This document shows, one piece after another, positions 17,754-26,353 of a stretch of DNA of 64,000 nucleotides. How positions within the stretch are numbered: the first letter of the stretch is position 1; the number at the start of each line of letters is the position of its first letter. Origin of the DNA: Glaciihabitans tibetensis. GTDB taxonomy: Bacteria; Actinomycetota; Actinomycetes; Actinomycetales; Microbacteriaceae. A program made the translations under genes and the position numbers. Where the stretch lies: assembly GCF_003003265.1 (NCBI RefSeq), contig NZ_PVTL01000005.1, forward strand, positions 62,001-126,000. The letters are read 5' to 3'. The notes below the pieces were generated by a model, which worked only from the letters and a program-made list of their open reading frames with translations, did not search any database and was not told the DNA's origin.

Positions 17754-19040
17754 ATGGCACAGTCGTCCGCGTCCGCCGCACCGTCCGAGCCACTCGACCG
17801 CGCCGCCGTGATCGCCTGGCGCAACGCCCTGTTTGTGATCTTCGCCCTTTGCGGCCTCGGACTGGCCAGCTGGGTGGCCCGGGTTCCCGCGGTGCGCGAC
17901 GCCCTCGGGGTGTCGCTCGAGCAAATGGGTGTGCTCATCTTCGGCATCGCGGCCGGATCGATCGTCGGGCTGCTCGCCTCCAGCCACGTGATCGCCCGGT
18001 TCGGAACGCGCACCACCATGACCTGGCTGCTCCTTGGCGCGGGCATCGGGCTGAGTGTCGCGGGCCTCGGCGCCACCTTCGGGCCGAGCTTTGCGGTGAT
18101 CTTTGCCGGGCTCGCGCTTTTTGGCATCTGCACCGGCATGACGGATGTCGCGATGAACGTGTCGGGCGCGGCCAACGAGCGCCTGCTCGGCCGCGCGACG
18201 ATGCCGATCTTCCACGCCTTCTTCAGCTTCGGCACGATCGTCGGCGCGGCCCTCGGCGCCCTCGCCGAGTTTCTCGACCTGCCCATCGCGGTGCACATGA
18301 TCGCGATCTCGGTGCTGATCGTCGTGGCGGTTTTGGTGGCCGTGCGCTCGCTCCGCAGCGAGCACCTGGTTGCCGACGGCGAAGAGCCGATCCCGGTCGA
18401 CGACCATTCCAAGACCTGGCGCGGGCGGCTGAGCATCTGGCGGGACCCCCGCACCATCCTGATCGGGCTGATCATCCTGGGGATGGCCTTCGCCGAGGGT
18501 TCCGCGAACGACTGGCTGGGCCTCGCGATGGTCGACGGTCACGGCGTCTCCAACGCGACGGGCGCGGTCGTGTTCGGGGTTTTTGTGACGGCGATGACGG
18601 TCGGGCGCCTGCTCGGGGTGCGCCTGCTCGACCGGTTTGGGCGGGTTCCCGTGCTGCGCGGGTCTGCCGCGCTGGCCGCCGTGGGACTGCTCATCGTGAT
18701 CTTCGGCCCCACCCCGGGCGTCGCGATCGTCGGTTCGGTGCTCTGGGGCCTCGGCTCCGCACTGGGGTTCCCCGTGGGGATGTCCGCCGCCGCCGACGAC
18801 CCCCGCACCGCGGCCGCCCGGGTGAGCGCGGTCGCCACGATCGGCTACTTCGCGTTTCTGGTCGGCCCGCCGCTCATCGGCTTCCTCGCGGAGCAGGTGG
18901 GAATCCTGAACTCGCTGCTCGTGGTGCTGGTACTGGTGGCCGTCAGCGGGATCGTGTCGTATGCGGCGCGGGAGCCGCGGGCCACCGAGACGAAACCGGC
19001 CGAGCCGCGACCGGCTGGGTCCCGCGGTCCTGTGGCCTGA
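17754..19040 (+). CDS. MFS transporter
   Basis: A 428-residue major facilitator protein with about twelve hydrophobic helices. The motif-A-like loop between helices 2 and 3 reads SSHVIARFGTRTTMTW, and a related loop (GVRLLDRFGRVPVLRG) lies in the second half. The family resembles YbjJ-like carriers. The ATG at 17754 is preferred because AAGGA lies 5 bp upstream; an in-frame ATG at 17712 would add 14 residues. The tail is short, Ala/Pro/Arg-rich. Substrate unknown. Confidence 0.88.
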   Translation: MAQSSASAAPSEPLDRAAVIAWRNALFVIFALCGLGLASWVARVPAVRDALGVSLEQMGVLIFGIAAGSIVGLLASSHVIARFGTRTTMTWLLLGAGIGLSVAGLGATFGPSFAVIFAGLALFGICTGMTDVAMNVSGAANERLLGRATMPIFHAFFSFGTIVGAALGALAEFLDLPIAVHMIAISVLIVVAVLVAVRSLRSEHLVADGEEPIPVDDHSKTWRGRLSIWRDPRTILIGLIILGMAFAEGSANDWLGLAMVDGHGVSNATGAVVFGVFVTAMTVGRLLGVRLLDRFGRVPVLRGSAALAAVGLLIVIFGPTPGVAIVGSVLWGLGSALGFPVGMSAAADDPRTAAARVSAVATIGYFAFLVGPPLIGFLAEQVGILNSLLVVLVLVAVSGIVSYAAREPRATETKPAEPRPAGSRGPVA

Positions 19041-19060
19041 CGCCCCGACACCGCGGCACC

Positions 19061-19088
19061 CGACATCCGCCATCCGACATCCGCCATC
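19061..19088. repeat. 14-bp direct repeat, two copies
   Basis: CGACATCCGCCATC occurs twice in tandem in the short gap after the MFS gene. Confidence 0.6.
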
Positions 19089-19140
19089 CGCGCTTACCGT
19101 GAGACGGTCGTTCTCGTTTCCAGGCGCGCTCAGTTGCGTT

Positions 19141-19386
19141 CTAATCGCCGTACTTGACAACATCGACCCGTACCGAGTCCCACTCGTGGAGTGACGTGCC
19201 CGGAGCGGGGTCCTGTCGCACGATGTAGTACAGACCAGGCCAGGCCAGCGACGCGATCGGGGGCCCGTCAGGATCGGGGTTCGCCAGCGCCACGTGGACG
19301 TCCGCCGCCACGTCTCGACCGATGTGGAAGGGCATCCCCACCACGTCGGGAACCGTGACCACTCGTCGTGGATCGCTGTCGACCAT
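19141..19386 (-). CDS. Small PASTA-domain-like protein
   Basis: An 81-residue protein starting at the ATG at 19386 (MVDSDPRRVVTVPDVVGMPFHIG); a longer ATG at 19455 would add 23 residues of His/Arg-rich sequence. VPDVVGM near the start and QDPAPGTSLHEWDSVRVDVV at the end match the two halves of one PASTA domain. There is no signal peptide or membrane helix. PASTA domains usually bind muropeptides outside the cell, so a free cytoplasmic copy is unusual; its role is unknown. Confidence 0.65.
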   Translation of the reverse strand: MVDSDPRRVVTVPDVVGMPFHIGRDVAADVHVALANPDPDGPPIASLAWPGLYYIVRQDPAPGTSLHEWDSVRVDVVKYGD

Positions 19387-19519
19387 GGTGTGACGGTACG
19401 CGGACACCGCTTCGTGCGCAATCGGGTGGGGTGGCCGACGGGCGTGACCGCCCATAGCTGCGCGACTTCTGCTGGTGAGAGGGGACAGTTCCGTCGTCGC
19501 TCACAGCGACTGACAGCGA

Positions 19520-20221
19520 CTACGCGCCGAGAGCGCGACGCAGCACCGCGACGCGCTGCTGAATATTGATGGCCGCGACTGCGTCCGGTCCGTCGGCCGC
19601 CAGAAAGAGCGGAACAATAACCATCCCCATCACAAGATCAGCGGCCACCGGGGTGCTGACTCGCTCGGTGACCTCCCCGCGCGCAGCGGCACGCTCAAGG
19701 ATCGCGGCGACGTGATCGCGGGCCAGCCCGTAAACGTCGCGCTCGATTATGGTCGCGAGTTCGGGATCGTGGGTGGCGCGCCCAGACAGGGACCGCAACA
19801 CACTACCCGTGCGACCGCGCAGAAGCGCGACCTTCGTTTCCAATAGCGCCGTCAGGTCGCCATCGAGTGTCCCCGTGCTGTGGTCGACGGCGAAGTCGGC
19901 GATCAGCGCTGCGGCCGCGGTGGCGACAAGTTCTTCTTTGGACGCCCACCGACGATACAGCGACGCCGTCGACACACCGGCACGCTGGGCGACCGCGGCA
20001 GTTGTCAGAGCTGCGTATCCCTTTTCTTCGATGAGGAGCACGGTCGCTTCGAGCAGCGCGGCATCGAGACGGGAGTCGCGCGGCCGGCCCTGTGGTGTGT
20101 CTGCCGCGGCTACGTTCGTCGCGGGTGCGGAATTCGTCACGGGTACAGAGTTTGTCGCGGATGCCGCGAGCGCGCTGTCGGTGTCGGTGTCGGTGTCGGT
20201 GTCGGGGCCCAGTGCACTCAT
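19520..20221 (-). CDS. TetR family transcriptional regulator
   Basis: A 233-residue protein. The TetR helix-turn-helix spans about residues 50-95 (LDAALLEATVLLIEEKGYAALTTAAVAQRAGVSTASLYRRWASKEELV). The C-terminal ligand domain resembles the TetR_C_11-type (VAADLVMGMVIVPLFL). The N-terminus is an odd 45-residue low-complexity leader with a (DT)n run encoded by a GTCGGT hexanucleotide repeat, then repeated TNS(V/A)PVTN-like segments. Its ATG overlaps the DinB-like gene upstream by 4 bp. It probably binds the palindrome at 20751-20777 and controls both divergent units. Confidence 0.88.
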   Translation of the reverse strand: MSALGPDTDTDTDTDSALAASATNSVPVTNSAPATNVAAADTPQGRPRDSRLDAALLEATVLLIEEKGYAALTTAAVAQRAGVSTASLYRRWASKEELVATAAAALIADFAVDHSTGTLDGDLTALLETKVALLRGRTGSVLRSLSGRATHDPELATIIERDVYGLARDHVAAILERAAARGEVTERVSTPVAADLVMGMVIVPLFLAADGPDAVAAINIQQRVAVLRRALGA

Positions 20222-20733
20222 CGGTCGGCCGTTTCAGGTTTTGCGCCTACCACCCCGAGAGCGGGAAGGTGCTCGCGCAGGTGCATCGCCTGCAGCCGCG
20301 CGCCCTGCTGTGGCGTGCACACGCCATACGTGGGATGCGCTTGCAGCGGGCCGGTGTGCGCGAGGAGCGCGGCGGCGGCAGTGTTCAACCGATCCAGCGC
20401 TGCGGACACGGCCAGGGCAGGATCAAGCTCCGGAGCTCCATCGACCGGAGCCGCGAGATTGTGTTTCATTGCGCCTCGGCGCAAAAACAGGTGCTTCACC
20501 GCCCGGCCGATGGTCTTCCGGAAACCCACAGGCTTGAGAACGGGATACCCGCTCAGCGAATACTCGATGCTTTGCGCGGCGTGCTGCAGCGTCTCCGTGA
20601 GAGTGAAGGTGCTGCCCGAAGTAAAAGTACTGCCGCTCGGGTCCGCGGCGATCGTGCGGGCGAGTTCGTCGAGGACGATCCGTAGGTCGGAGCGGCTGCT
20701 CTCCCCCTCTGGGGTGGTGGTCTGTGAATACAT
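20218..20733 (-). CDS. DinB-superfamily (DUF1569-like) protein
   Basis: A 171-residue soluble protein. The region SIEYSLSGYPVLKPVGFRKTIGRAVKHLFLRRGAM, a central helix LDRLNTAAAALLAHTG, and the closing AMHLREHLPALGVV resemble DUF1569, a branch of the DinB/YfiT metal-dependent four-helix fold. HxxxHL near the C-terminus could supply metal ligands. It is the first gene of an operon with the TetR gene (ATGA overlap) and divergent from an aldehyde dehydrogenase. These folds often act in thiol-dependent detoxification, which would fit the neighbour; this is inference. Confidence 0.7.
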   Translation of the reverse strand: MYSQTTTPEGESSRSDLRIVLDELARTIAADPSGSTFTSGSTFTLTETLQHAAQSIEYSLSGYPVLKPVGFRKTIGRAVKHLFLRRGAMKHNLAAPVDGAPELDPALAVSAALDRLNTAAAALLAHTGPLQAHPTYGVCTPQQGARLQAMHLREHLPALGVVGAKPETADR

Positions 20734-20750
20734 AAGACCACCGTATCATT

Positions 20751-20777
20751 TACGAAACGAAACCAACTTGTTTCGTA
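20751..20777. promoter_or_regulatory. Probable TetR operator in the divergent DinB-like / aldehyde dehydrogenase gap
   Basis: An 8-bp perfect inverted repeat, TACGAAAC ... GTTTCGTA, separated by 11 bp, sits in the AT-richer middle of a 76-bp divergent gap. TATGAT follows at 20778-20783 and could be a -10 for the rightward gene. Position next to a TetR gene makes it the obvious autoregulatory site. Confidence 0.65.
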
Positions 20778-20809
20778 TATGATCGGGTGATGACGAGAAT
20801 GAGCTTCCT

Positions 20810-22237
20810 GTGACCGACGCCGAAGTTTCTGTGGAGCCCGCCGAATATGCAGATCCCGCCGAGCCCGCGCAGCTGCTGCCGCGCCTGCGGGGCAGCTTCG
20901 ATCGCGGCGTCACCCGCCCCCTCGCCTGGCGCCGCCGCGAGCTGGAAAGCCTGCGCCGCCTCCTCCGTGACCACGGGTCCGAACTCGAAGACGCCCTCGC
21001 TAGTGACCTCGGAAAAAGCCGGGTTGAATCCCAGCTGACCGAAATCGGCTTTGTTGTGCGCGATATCGACCACACTCTTTCCCACCTGCGGCGGTGGACG
21101 TCTCCGCGTCGCGTTCCCATCCCCATCGTTCTCGCCCCCGCCTTCGGGCGCATCGTGCGGGAGCCGCTCGGCGTGGTGCTGGTTATGGCGCCCTGGAACT
21201 ACCCGGTACAACTGCTGCTGGCACCCCTCGTTGGGGCCCTCGCGGCCGGAAACGCCGTCGTACTCAAGCCAAGTGAACTCGCGCCCGCGGTCGCGGCCAC
21301 GTTGGCACGCCTGATCCCGCTCTACCTCGATACGCGAGCAGTGGCGATCGTGCAAGGTGGCGTACCCGAAACCACCGAACTGCTCGAGGAGCGCTTCGAT
21401 CACATCTTTTACACCGGCAGCGGCGCGGTCGGGCGTATCGTGATGGCTGCGGCGGCGAAGCACCTCACCCCGGTAACGCTCGAGCTCGGCGGGAAGTCAC
21501 CGGCCTGGGTCGACGGCACGATCGACGTAACCGCGGTTGCCACTCGCCTCGCGTGGGCAAAGTTCATCAATGCCGGGCAGACCTGCGTGGCGCCGGATTA
21601 TGTGCTGACCACACCGGAGGCCGCTCCCGCACTCGAGCGAGCCCTCGCCGACGCCGTGGGCACGCTCTACGGACCTGACCCGCGAAACAACCCCGACTAC
21701 GGGCGCATCATCAATGACAAGCAGTTCTCGCGCCTCAACGCCCTTCTGGGCGACGGACGCGTGGTGACGGGCGGCGTCACCGACTCCCATACCCGGTACA
21801 TCGCTCCCACGGTGCTCGCCGACGTGAGTCCCGACAGCGCCGTGATGACCGAGGAGATTTTTGGTCCGATCTTGCCGATCATCACCGTGCCGTCGCTCGA
21901 CGCGGCCATCGCCTTTATCACCGCGCGCGACAAGCCCTTAGCGCTGTACGCCTTCACCGCGTCATCCCGCACCAAAAGAAAATTGCTGGCCGAAACGTCA
22001 TCCGGTGGTGTCAGCTTCGGCACTCCGCTGCTGCAGCTCAGCGCACCAGCGTTGCCGTTCGGCGGGGTCGGCGCGAGCGGAACCGGCGCGTACCACGGCG
22101 AATACTCCGTGCGTACGTTCAGCCACGAGAAGTCGGTGCTCGACAAACCCATGTTCCTCGACACCTTGCGCGTGATCCGGCCGCCGTTCTCCACGCTGAC
22201 CCGTCGCCTCGCCACGCGCCTGATCGCCCGCCGCTGA
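20810..22237 (+). CDS. Aldehyde dehydrogenase (NAD(P)-dependent, class 3-like)
   Basis: A 475-residue enzyme. [30 protein letters not shown] is the cofactor-binding entry, [12 protein letters not shown] and TLELGGKSP contain the catalytic glutamate, and [15 protein letters not shown] carries the catalytic cysteine. The [29 protein letters not shown] end is typical of the fatty-aldehyde/class 3 ALDH group. It oxidises an aldehyde to the acid; the substrate is not evident. The start is the GTG at 20810. It is divergent from the DinB-like/TetR pair and likely repressed by that TetR. Confidence 0.92.
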   Translation: MTDAEVSVEPAEYADPAEPAQLLPRLRGSFDRGVTRPLAWRRRELESLRRLLRDHGSELEDALASDLGKSRVESQLTEIGFVVRDIDHTLSHLRRWTSPRRVPIPIVLAPAFGRIVREPLGVVLVMAPWNYPVQLLLAPLVGALAAGNAVVLKPSELAPAVAATLARLIPLYLDTRAVAIVQGGVPETTELLEERFDHIFYTGSGAVGRIVMAAAAKHLTPVTLELGGKSPAWVDGTIDVTAVATRLAWAKFINAGQTCVAPDYVLTTPEAAPALERALADAVGTLYGPDPRNNPDYGRIINDKQFSRLNALLGDGRVVTGGVTDSHTRYIAPTVLADVSPDSAVMTEEIFGPILPIITVPSLDAAIAFITARDKPLALYAFTASSRTKRKLLAETSSGGVSFGTPLLQLSAPALPFGGVGASGTGAYHGEYSVRTFSHEKSVLDKPMFLDTLRVIRPPFSTLTRRLATRLIARR

Positions 22238-22317
22238 TCGGAGTGCCCCGGTCGAGCTGTCCCGGTCGGGCTGTTCGAAGTCATCTCGCACATCCCCCTG
22301 CAGACTAAACTCGACGG

Positions 22318-23013
22318 GTGCGACTTGTTATAGCCCGCTGTTCCGTCGATTACGCGGGCCGACTCAGCGCTCATCTGCCCCTGGCCACCCGACTTCTGCT
22401 GGTGAAGGGCGACGGCAGTGTGCTGGTGCACTCCGATTCGCTCTCTTATAAACCGTTGAACTGGATGAGCCCGCCGTGCACGGTCGCGGTCATCGAGCCC
22501 GACGCCGACCAGGCCAAGGCGGGGGTGTCCGAGGTCTGGCGGGTCGCGCAGGCGAAGACCGCCGACCTGCTCATGATCTCGATCCACGAGATCCTCCATG
22601 ACTCCTCGCACGAGCTCGGCTTCGACCCGGGCCTCAGCAAGGACGGCACCGAGGCGCACCTGCAGAAGCTTCTCGCCGAACAGATCGAGCTCCTCGGCGA
22701 CGGTTTCACCTTTGTGCGCCGGGAGTACATGACCGCGATCGGTCCCGTCGATATTTTGGCGAAGGATGTCTCGGGGCGAAGCATCGCGGTCGAGATCAAG
22801 CGACGCGGCGACATCGACGGCGTCGAGCAGCTCACTCGCTACCTCGAGCTGATGAACCGCGATCCCCACCTGGCGCCGGTTGCGGGAGTGTTCGCCGCGC
22901 AGGAGATCAAGCCGCAGGCGCGCACCCTCGCCGAAGACCGCGGGATCCGCTGCGTGCTCCTCGACTACGACGCGATGCGCGGCATGGACGACAGCCACTC
23001 GCGCCTGTTCTAG
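22318..23013 (+). CDS. nucS: Mismatch-specific endonuclease EndoMS/NucS
   Basis: A 231-residue protein, the actinobacterial and archaeal replacement for MutS/MutL: it makes a double-strand cut at mismatches. The N-terminal dimer domain begins [16 protein letters not shown]. The RecB-like nuclease core is complete: E112, D145 ([10 protein letters not shown]), E159 and K161 (VEIKRRG), Q171. The last residues SRLF form the hydrophobic tail that binds the beta clamp in the family. The start is the GTG at 22318, about 80 bp after the aldehyde dehydrogenase gene. Confidence 0.95.
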   Translation: MRLVIARCSVDYAGRLSAHLPLATRLLLVKGDGSVLVHSDSLSYKPLNWMSPPCTVAVIEPDADQAKAGVSEVWRVAQAKTADLLMISIHEILHDSSHELGFDPGLSKDGTEAHLQKLLAEQIELLGDGFTFVRREYMTAIGPVDILAKDVSGRSIAVEIKRRGDIDGVEQLTRYLELMNRDPHLAPVAGVFAAQEIKPQARTLAEDRGIRCVLLDYDAMRGMDDSHSRLF

Positions 23014-23094
23014 GGCCGCGCTTCTCGCCCGGGCCGCGGTGTCGCGAGCGCAGCATCCCCCTCACGGGCCATGCGCAGCACCTAGGCTGGGCGG

Positions 23095-23754
23095 GTGAGC
23101 CACGGATACAGCGCCATCCTCTTCGATCTCGACGGAACCATCATGGATTCCGCCCCGGGAATCACCTCGACCCTGTCGTATACCTTCGAGCGCCTGGGCC
23201 TGCCGGCGCAGCCCCAGTCCGAGCTGCTGCGCTACGTCGGGCCGCCGATCATGGACTCGTTCCGCGACTACGCCGGGATGGACCTCGAAACCGCCCAGCG
23301 CGCGCTCGAGATCTACCGCGAGAAGTACCTCAATGACGGCGCCTACGACAGCACGGTCTACCCCGGGCTGCCGCAGCTGCTCAAGCGTCTCGGCGACAGC
23401 CCGCTGCCGATGTCCCTCGCGACCTCCAAGCCGGAGACCCCCGCAACCCTCATGCTCGAGCACTTCGCGCTGGCCAACTGCTTCGACATCATCACCGGTG
23501 CCTCGGACGACGAAGTGCGCAGTTCGAAGCAGGATGTCGTCGCGGAAGCCCTGCTGCGCCTCGACCGCATGGGTGCCGACATGTCGAACCCGGTGCTGAT
23601 CGGTGACCGCGTGCACGACATGGAGGGCGCGGCCCTCAACGGGATTCCCGCGATCTTTGTCACTTGGGGCTACGGGTCGGAGGCGGAGCAGGAAGGCGCG
23701 GTGGCGGTGGTCGAGACGCCCGAGGAGCTCGGGCGGCTGCTGCTGCCGGAGTAG
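23095..23754 (+). CDS. HAD hydrolase, phosphoglycolate-phosphatase-like
   Basis: A 219-residue HAD-superfamily phosphatase. Motif I is FDLDGTIMDS at residues 8-17 (nucleophile Asp and acid Asp), motif II MSLATSKPETPA, the Lys is in SSKQDVVAEAL, and motif IV is LIGDRVHDMEGA. The cap is the helical Gph/PGMB type. It probably removes phosphate from a small metabolite such as 2-phosphoglycolate or a nucleotide; specificity is open. The start is the GTG at 23095, 81 bp after nucS, same strand. Confidence 0.9.
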   Translation: MSHGYSAILFDLDGTIMDSAPGITSTLSYTFERLGLPAQPQSELLRYVGPPIMDSFRDYAGMDLETAQRALEIYREKYLNDGAYDSTVYPGLPQLLKRLGDSPLPMSLATSKPETPATLMLEHFALANCFDIITGASDDEVRSSKQDVVAEALLRLDRMGADMSNPVLIGDRVHDMEGAALNGIPAIFVTWGYGSEAEQEGAVAVVETPEELGRLLLPE

Positions 23755-23794
23755 CGGCGTTCTCGGCGCTGGGAGCCTGCCCGGCTAGCGGTCG

Positions 23795-23873
23795 GCGCGA
23801 CCCAGTTTTACGGAGCCGCGCGACCCAGTTTTACGGAGCCGCGCGACCCGGTTTTACGGAGCGGCGCGACCCG
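23795..23873. repeat. 23-bp tandem repeat overlapping a stop codon
   Basis: Three full copies of a 23-bp unit starting GCGCGACCCAGTTTTACGGA lie at 23795, 23818 and 23841, with a partial fourth from 23864. The minus-strand zinc-ribbon gene ends inside copy 3, its TAA being the reverse of the TTA in the unit. Confidence 0.8.
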
Positions 23874-24075
23874 CAGGGCAGTGCAGCCGCGTGGCGGTGC
23901 GGCCGTCCCCGGTCCCACTGCGCTCGACGCGATGCTCCTCCATGGGATGCCCGCAGATCGGACACGGCTTCGCGCCGGTCGGCGGCAGCGGTTCCTCGTT
24001 GTACGGGCCGAGCGGCGGCGGACCGATCTTCGGCATCAGGGCTGAGTTGAGGCGTTCCCACCATGGCCGACGCAT
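23854..24075 (-). CDS. Small conserved zinc-ribbon-like protein
   Basis: A 73-residue protein, MRRPWWERLNSAL... with a Pro-rich centre and a metal-binding pattern CPICGHPMEEH ... RLHC. GGAGG stands 6 bp before the ATG at 24075. I believe similar short CPxCGxPM-xxH proteins are common in Microbacteriaceae, but no function is known. The last residues and the stop are supplied by the 23-bp tandem repeat, so the C-terminus may have been trimmed or extended by repeat expansion. Confidence 0.65.
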   Translation of the reverse strand: MRRPWWERLNSALMPKIGPPPLGPYNEEPLPPTGAKPCPICGHPMEEHRVERSGTGDGRTATRLHCPAGRAAP

Positions 24076-24139
24076 TGGATCCTCCGCAAGTGGCGCCCAA
24101 TCGCCGGGCTGCCACCATCCACGATACTCGCGGGATCGC

Positions 24140-24201
24140 CTCGCCCACAGGACAGGAACCTACGGTACCCATCGCCCACAGGACAGGAACCTACGGCACC
24201 C
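24140..24201. repeat. Two tandem copies of a 31-bp unit (relative of the 11679 array)
   Basis: Units at 24140-24170 and 24171-24201 differ at two bases; a decayed third begins at 24202. On the reverse strand the core reads TTCCTGTCCTGTGGGCGA, matching the 11679-11802 units at 16 of 18 positions and with the same 31-bp period. Confidence 0.78.
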
Positions 24202-24306
24202 CCTCACCCAGAGGGCGCTAATCGACGACTTCCGGCCCGAAAACCGCCGCAACTGCCCGCTCGATGGGGCCAAACGCGGGCAAGCGACGACAACTGCCCA
24301 CTCGAC

Positions 24307-24394
24307 GCACATCGTCGGGTTCGTGGCAGCACATCGTCGGGCTCGCGGCGGCACACCGTCCCGTTCGCGGCGGCACATGTCGAGTTGGCGGGGT
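24307..24394. repeat. 22-bp tandem repeat, four copies
   Basis: Units start at 24307, 24329, 24351 and 24373 with consensus GCACATCGTCGGGTTCGCGG plus two bases; the last copy is the most diverged. Confidence 0.72.
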
Positions 24395-24447
24395 CAGGTA
24401 GCTCATTTGAGCGGGATGCCGCGGGGCGGGGCGACGGGAATCGGCCG

Positions 24448-24550
24448 GTCACCCTGACCGCATCAACACGCGAACGGGACCAGTCACCCAGACACACCAA
24501 CACGCGAACGGGACCAGCCACCCTGACCGCACCAACACGCGAACGGGCAC
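24448..24550. repeat. 34/35-bp tandem repeat, three copies
   Basis: Three units at 24448, 24483 and 24517 share CCAACACGCGAACGGG preceded by a variable GTCACCC segment. The array ends about 90 bp before prpD. Confidence 0.72.
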
Positions 24551-24640
24551 CGATCGGGTTGCGGCGAGACATCCCCGCACCCGACGTTGCCGTACCGGGG
24601 CGGGGTGCTCCTCGGTACAGTGAAGTAGCCATCGCCGCCG

Positions 24641-26353
24641 ATGGCGCTCCCCCGGGAGCCGGCTCTCGCGCAGAATGGCCCGCCGTTGAAAGTTCACACC
24701 GTTCGCGTTCACCGCAGCGACGAGAATCTCGCGCGCGAGCACCAGCTTGCCTGGAAGCTCGCCGAGGTAGCGACGGAGCGAATTGAGCCGGTGGATGCCG
24801 CGTCCGCCATGGTCATCAACCGCGTCATAGACAACGCGGCGGTAGCGGTGGCATCGCTCGCGCGTGATTCCGTCGTCGCAGCCCGCGGCCAGGCCGAGGA
24901 CCATCCGCAGCGCGCCGCCCGGCCCGACCAGCCCGGCGCCGCAACCGCCGCGCACACCCAACCCGGCGACGCAGCCACAGTCGCCACCACCCACCCCTCC
25001 TTCGGCGCCACCGTCATGGGCATCGATGACCAGCATCGCTTCAGCCCCGAATGGGCGGCCTGGGCGAACGCGGTCGCGGTGCGCGAGCTCGACTTCCACG
25101 ACACCTTTCTCGCCGCCGAGTACTCGCATCCCGGCGACAACATCCCGCCGCTGCTCGCGGTCGCGCAGCACACGGGAGCGGACGGCGCCGCGCTCGTGCG
25201 AGCGATCCTCACGGGGTACGAGATCCAGATCGACCTGGCCCGGGCGATCAGCCTGCACGCCCACAAGATCGACCACGTTGCGCACCTCGGACCGAGCGTC
25301 GCCGCGGGCCTCGGCACGCTGCTCGAACTCGACACCGCGGTGGTATTCCAGGCGATCGGGCAGGCACTGCACACGACGACCGCCACCCGGCAGTCCCGCA
25401 AGGGCGAGATTTCCAGCTGGAAGGCCTACGCCCCGGCACTCGCGGGGAAGGCGGCGATCGAGGCCGTGGACCGGGCGATGCGCGGGCAGACCAGTCCGAC
25501 CCCGATCTACGAGGGCGAGGACGGGGTGATCGCGTGGCTGCTCGACGGGCCGGACGGCTCGTACGAGGTGGCGCTACCGGAGCGCGGGGAGGCCCGGCGC
25601 GCGATTCTCGACAGCTATACCAAGGAGCACTCCGCCGAGTACCAGGCTCAGGCGTGGATCGATCTGGCCCGTGACCTCGGCGCGAGACATCCTGCGCTCA
25701 AAGACCCCGCCAACATCGAGCGCATCGTGCTGCACACCAGCCACCACACCCACTTCGTGATCGGGTCGGGGGCAAATGACCCGCAGAAGTACGATCCGCG
25801 AGCGAGCCGCGAGACGCTCGACCATTCCCTGCCGTACATTTTCGCCGTCGCGCTGCAGGACGGGCATTGGCACCACACGTCGAGCTACACCCCGGAACGC
25901 GCCAGCCGGCCAGACACCGTGGCGCTCTGGGCGAAGGTGAGCACGGCAGAAGACGCGGAGTGGACCCGGCGCTATCACAGCCTCGATCCCGCGGAACAGG
26001 CGTTCGGCGGCCGCGCGGAGATCGTACTGGCCGACGGCACCGTGATCCGGGGGCCCGGTGGCGAGGGCACAGGCGAGGCCCGTGGTGGCGCGAGCACCGG
26101 CACCCTTTCCGCCGAGATCGCCGTCGCCGACGCCCACCCGCTCGGAGCGCGGCCGTTCGCCCGCGCGGACTACATCGCCAAGTTCCGCACGCTCGCCGCG
26201 GGGGTGCTCGACGACGACGAGATCGAACGCTTCCTCGACCTGGCGCAGCGGCTTCCCGAGCTCGGCCCCGCCGAGGTCGGACTCCTCAACGTCGCCGTCC
26301 GCACTCATGTCCCAGCCACCACCCTGCGCCCCGCCCCGAGAGGACTCTTCTGA
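24641..26353 (+). CDS. prpD: 2-methylcitrate dehydratase
   Basis: It dehydrates 2-methylcitrate in propionate oxidation. Family motifs: [79 protein letters not shown] and [25 protein letters not shown]. At up to 570 residues it is longer than the usual 480-510, with an Ala/Gln/Pro-rich insert near residues 85-120 and a Gly-rich insert near 470-490. The ATG at 24641 is given; a TTG at 24686 (residue 16) lies just before the conserved N-terminus and may be the true start. The stop overlaps the prpB start (TGATG). Confidence 0.92.
   Translation: MALPREPALAQNGPPLKVHTVRVHRSDENLAREHQLAWKLAEVATERIEPVDAASAMVINRVIDNAAVAVASLARDSVVAARGQAEDHPQRAARPDQPGAATAAHTQPGDAATVATTHPSFGATVMGIDDQHRFSPEWAAWANAVAVRELDFHDTFLAAEYSHPGDNIPPLLAVAQHTGADGAALVRAILTGYEIQIDLARAISLHAHKIDHVAHLGPSVAAGLGTLLELDTAVVFQAIGQALHTTTATRQSRKGEISSWKAYAPALAGKAAIEAVDRAMRGQTSPTPIYEGEDGVIAWLLDGPDGSYEVALPERGEARRAILDSYTKEHSAEYQAQAWIDLARDLGARHPALKDPANIERIVLHTSHHTHFVIGSGANDPQKYDPRASRETLDHSLPYIFAVALQDGHWHHTSSYTPERASRPDTVALWAKVSTAEDAEWTRRYHSLDPAEQAFGGRAEIVLADGTVIRGPGGEGTGEARGGASTGTLSAEIAVADAHPLGARPFARADYIAKFRTLAAGVLDDDEIERFLDLAQRLPELGPAEVGLLNVAVRTHVPATTLRPAPRGLF

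Larger units (their letters stand above)
24076..24640. other. 565-bp intergenic region packed with short tandem repeats
   Basis: The stretch between the zinc-ribbon start and prpD carries three tandem arrays (31-, 22- and 35-bp units, listed separately) and a pair of CAACTGCCC(G/A)CTCGA motifs at about 24250 and 24292. No open frame here has a plausible product or codon pattern. Confidence 0.55.
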
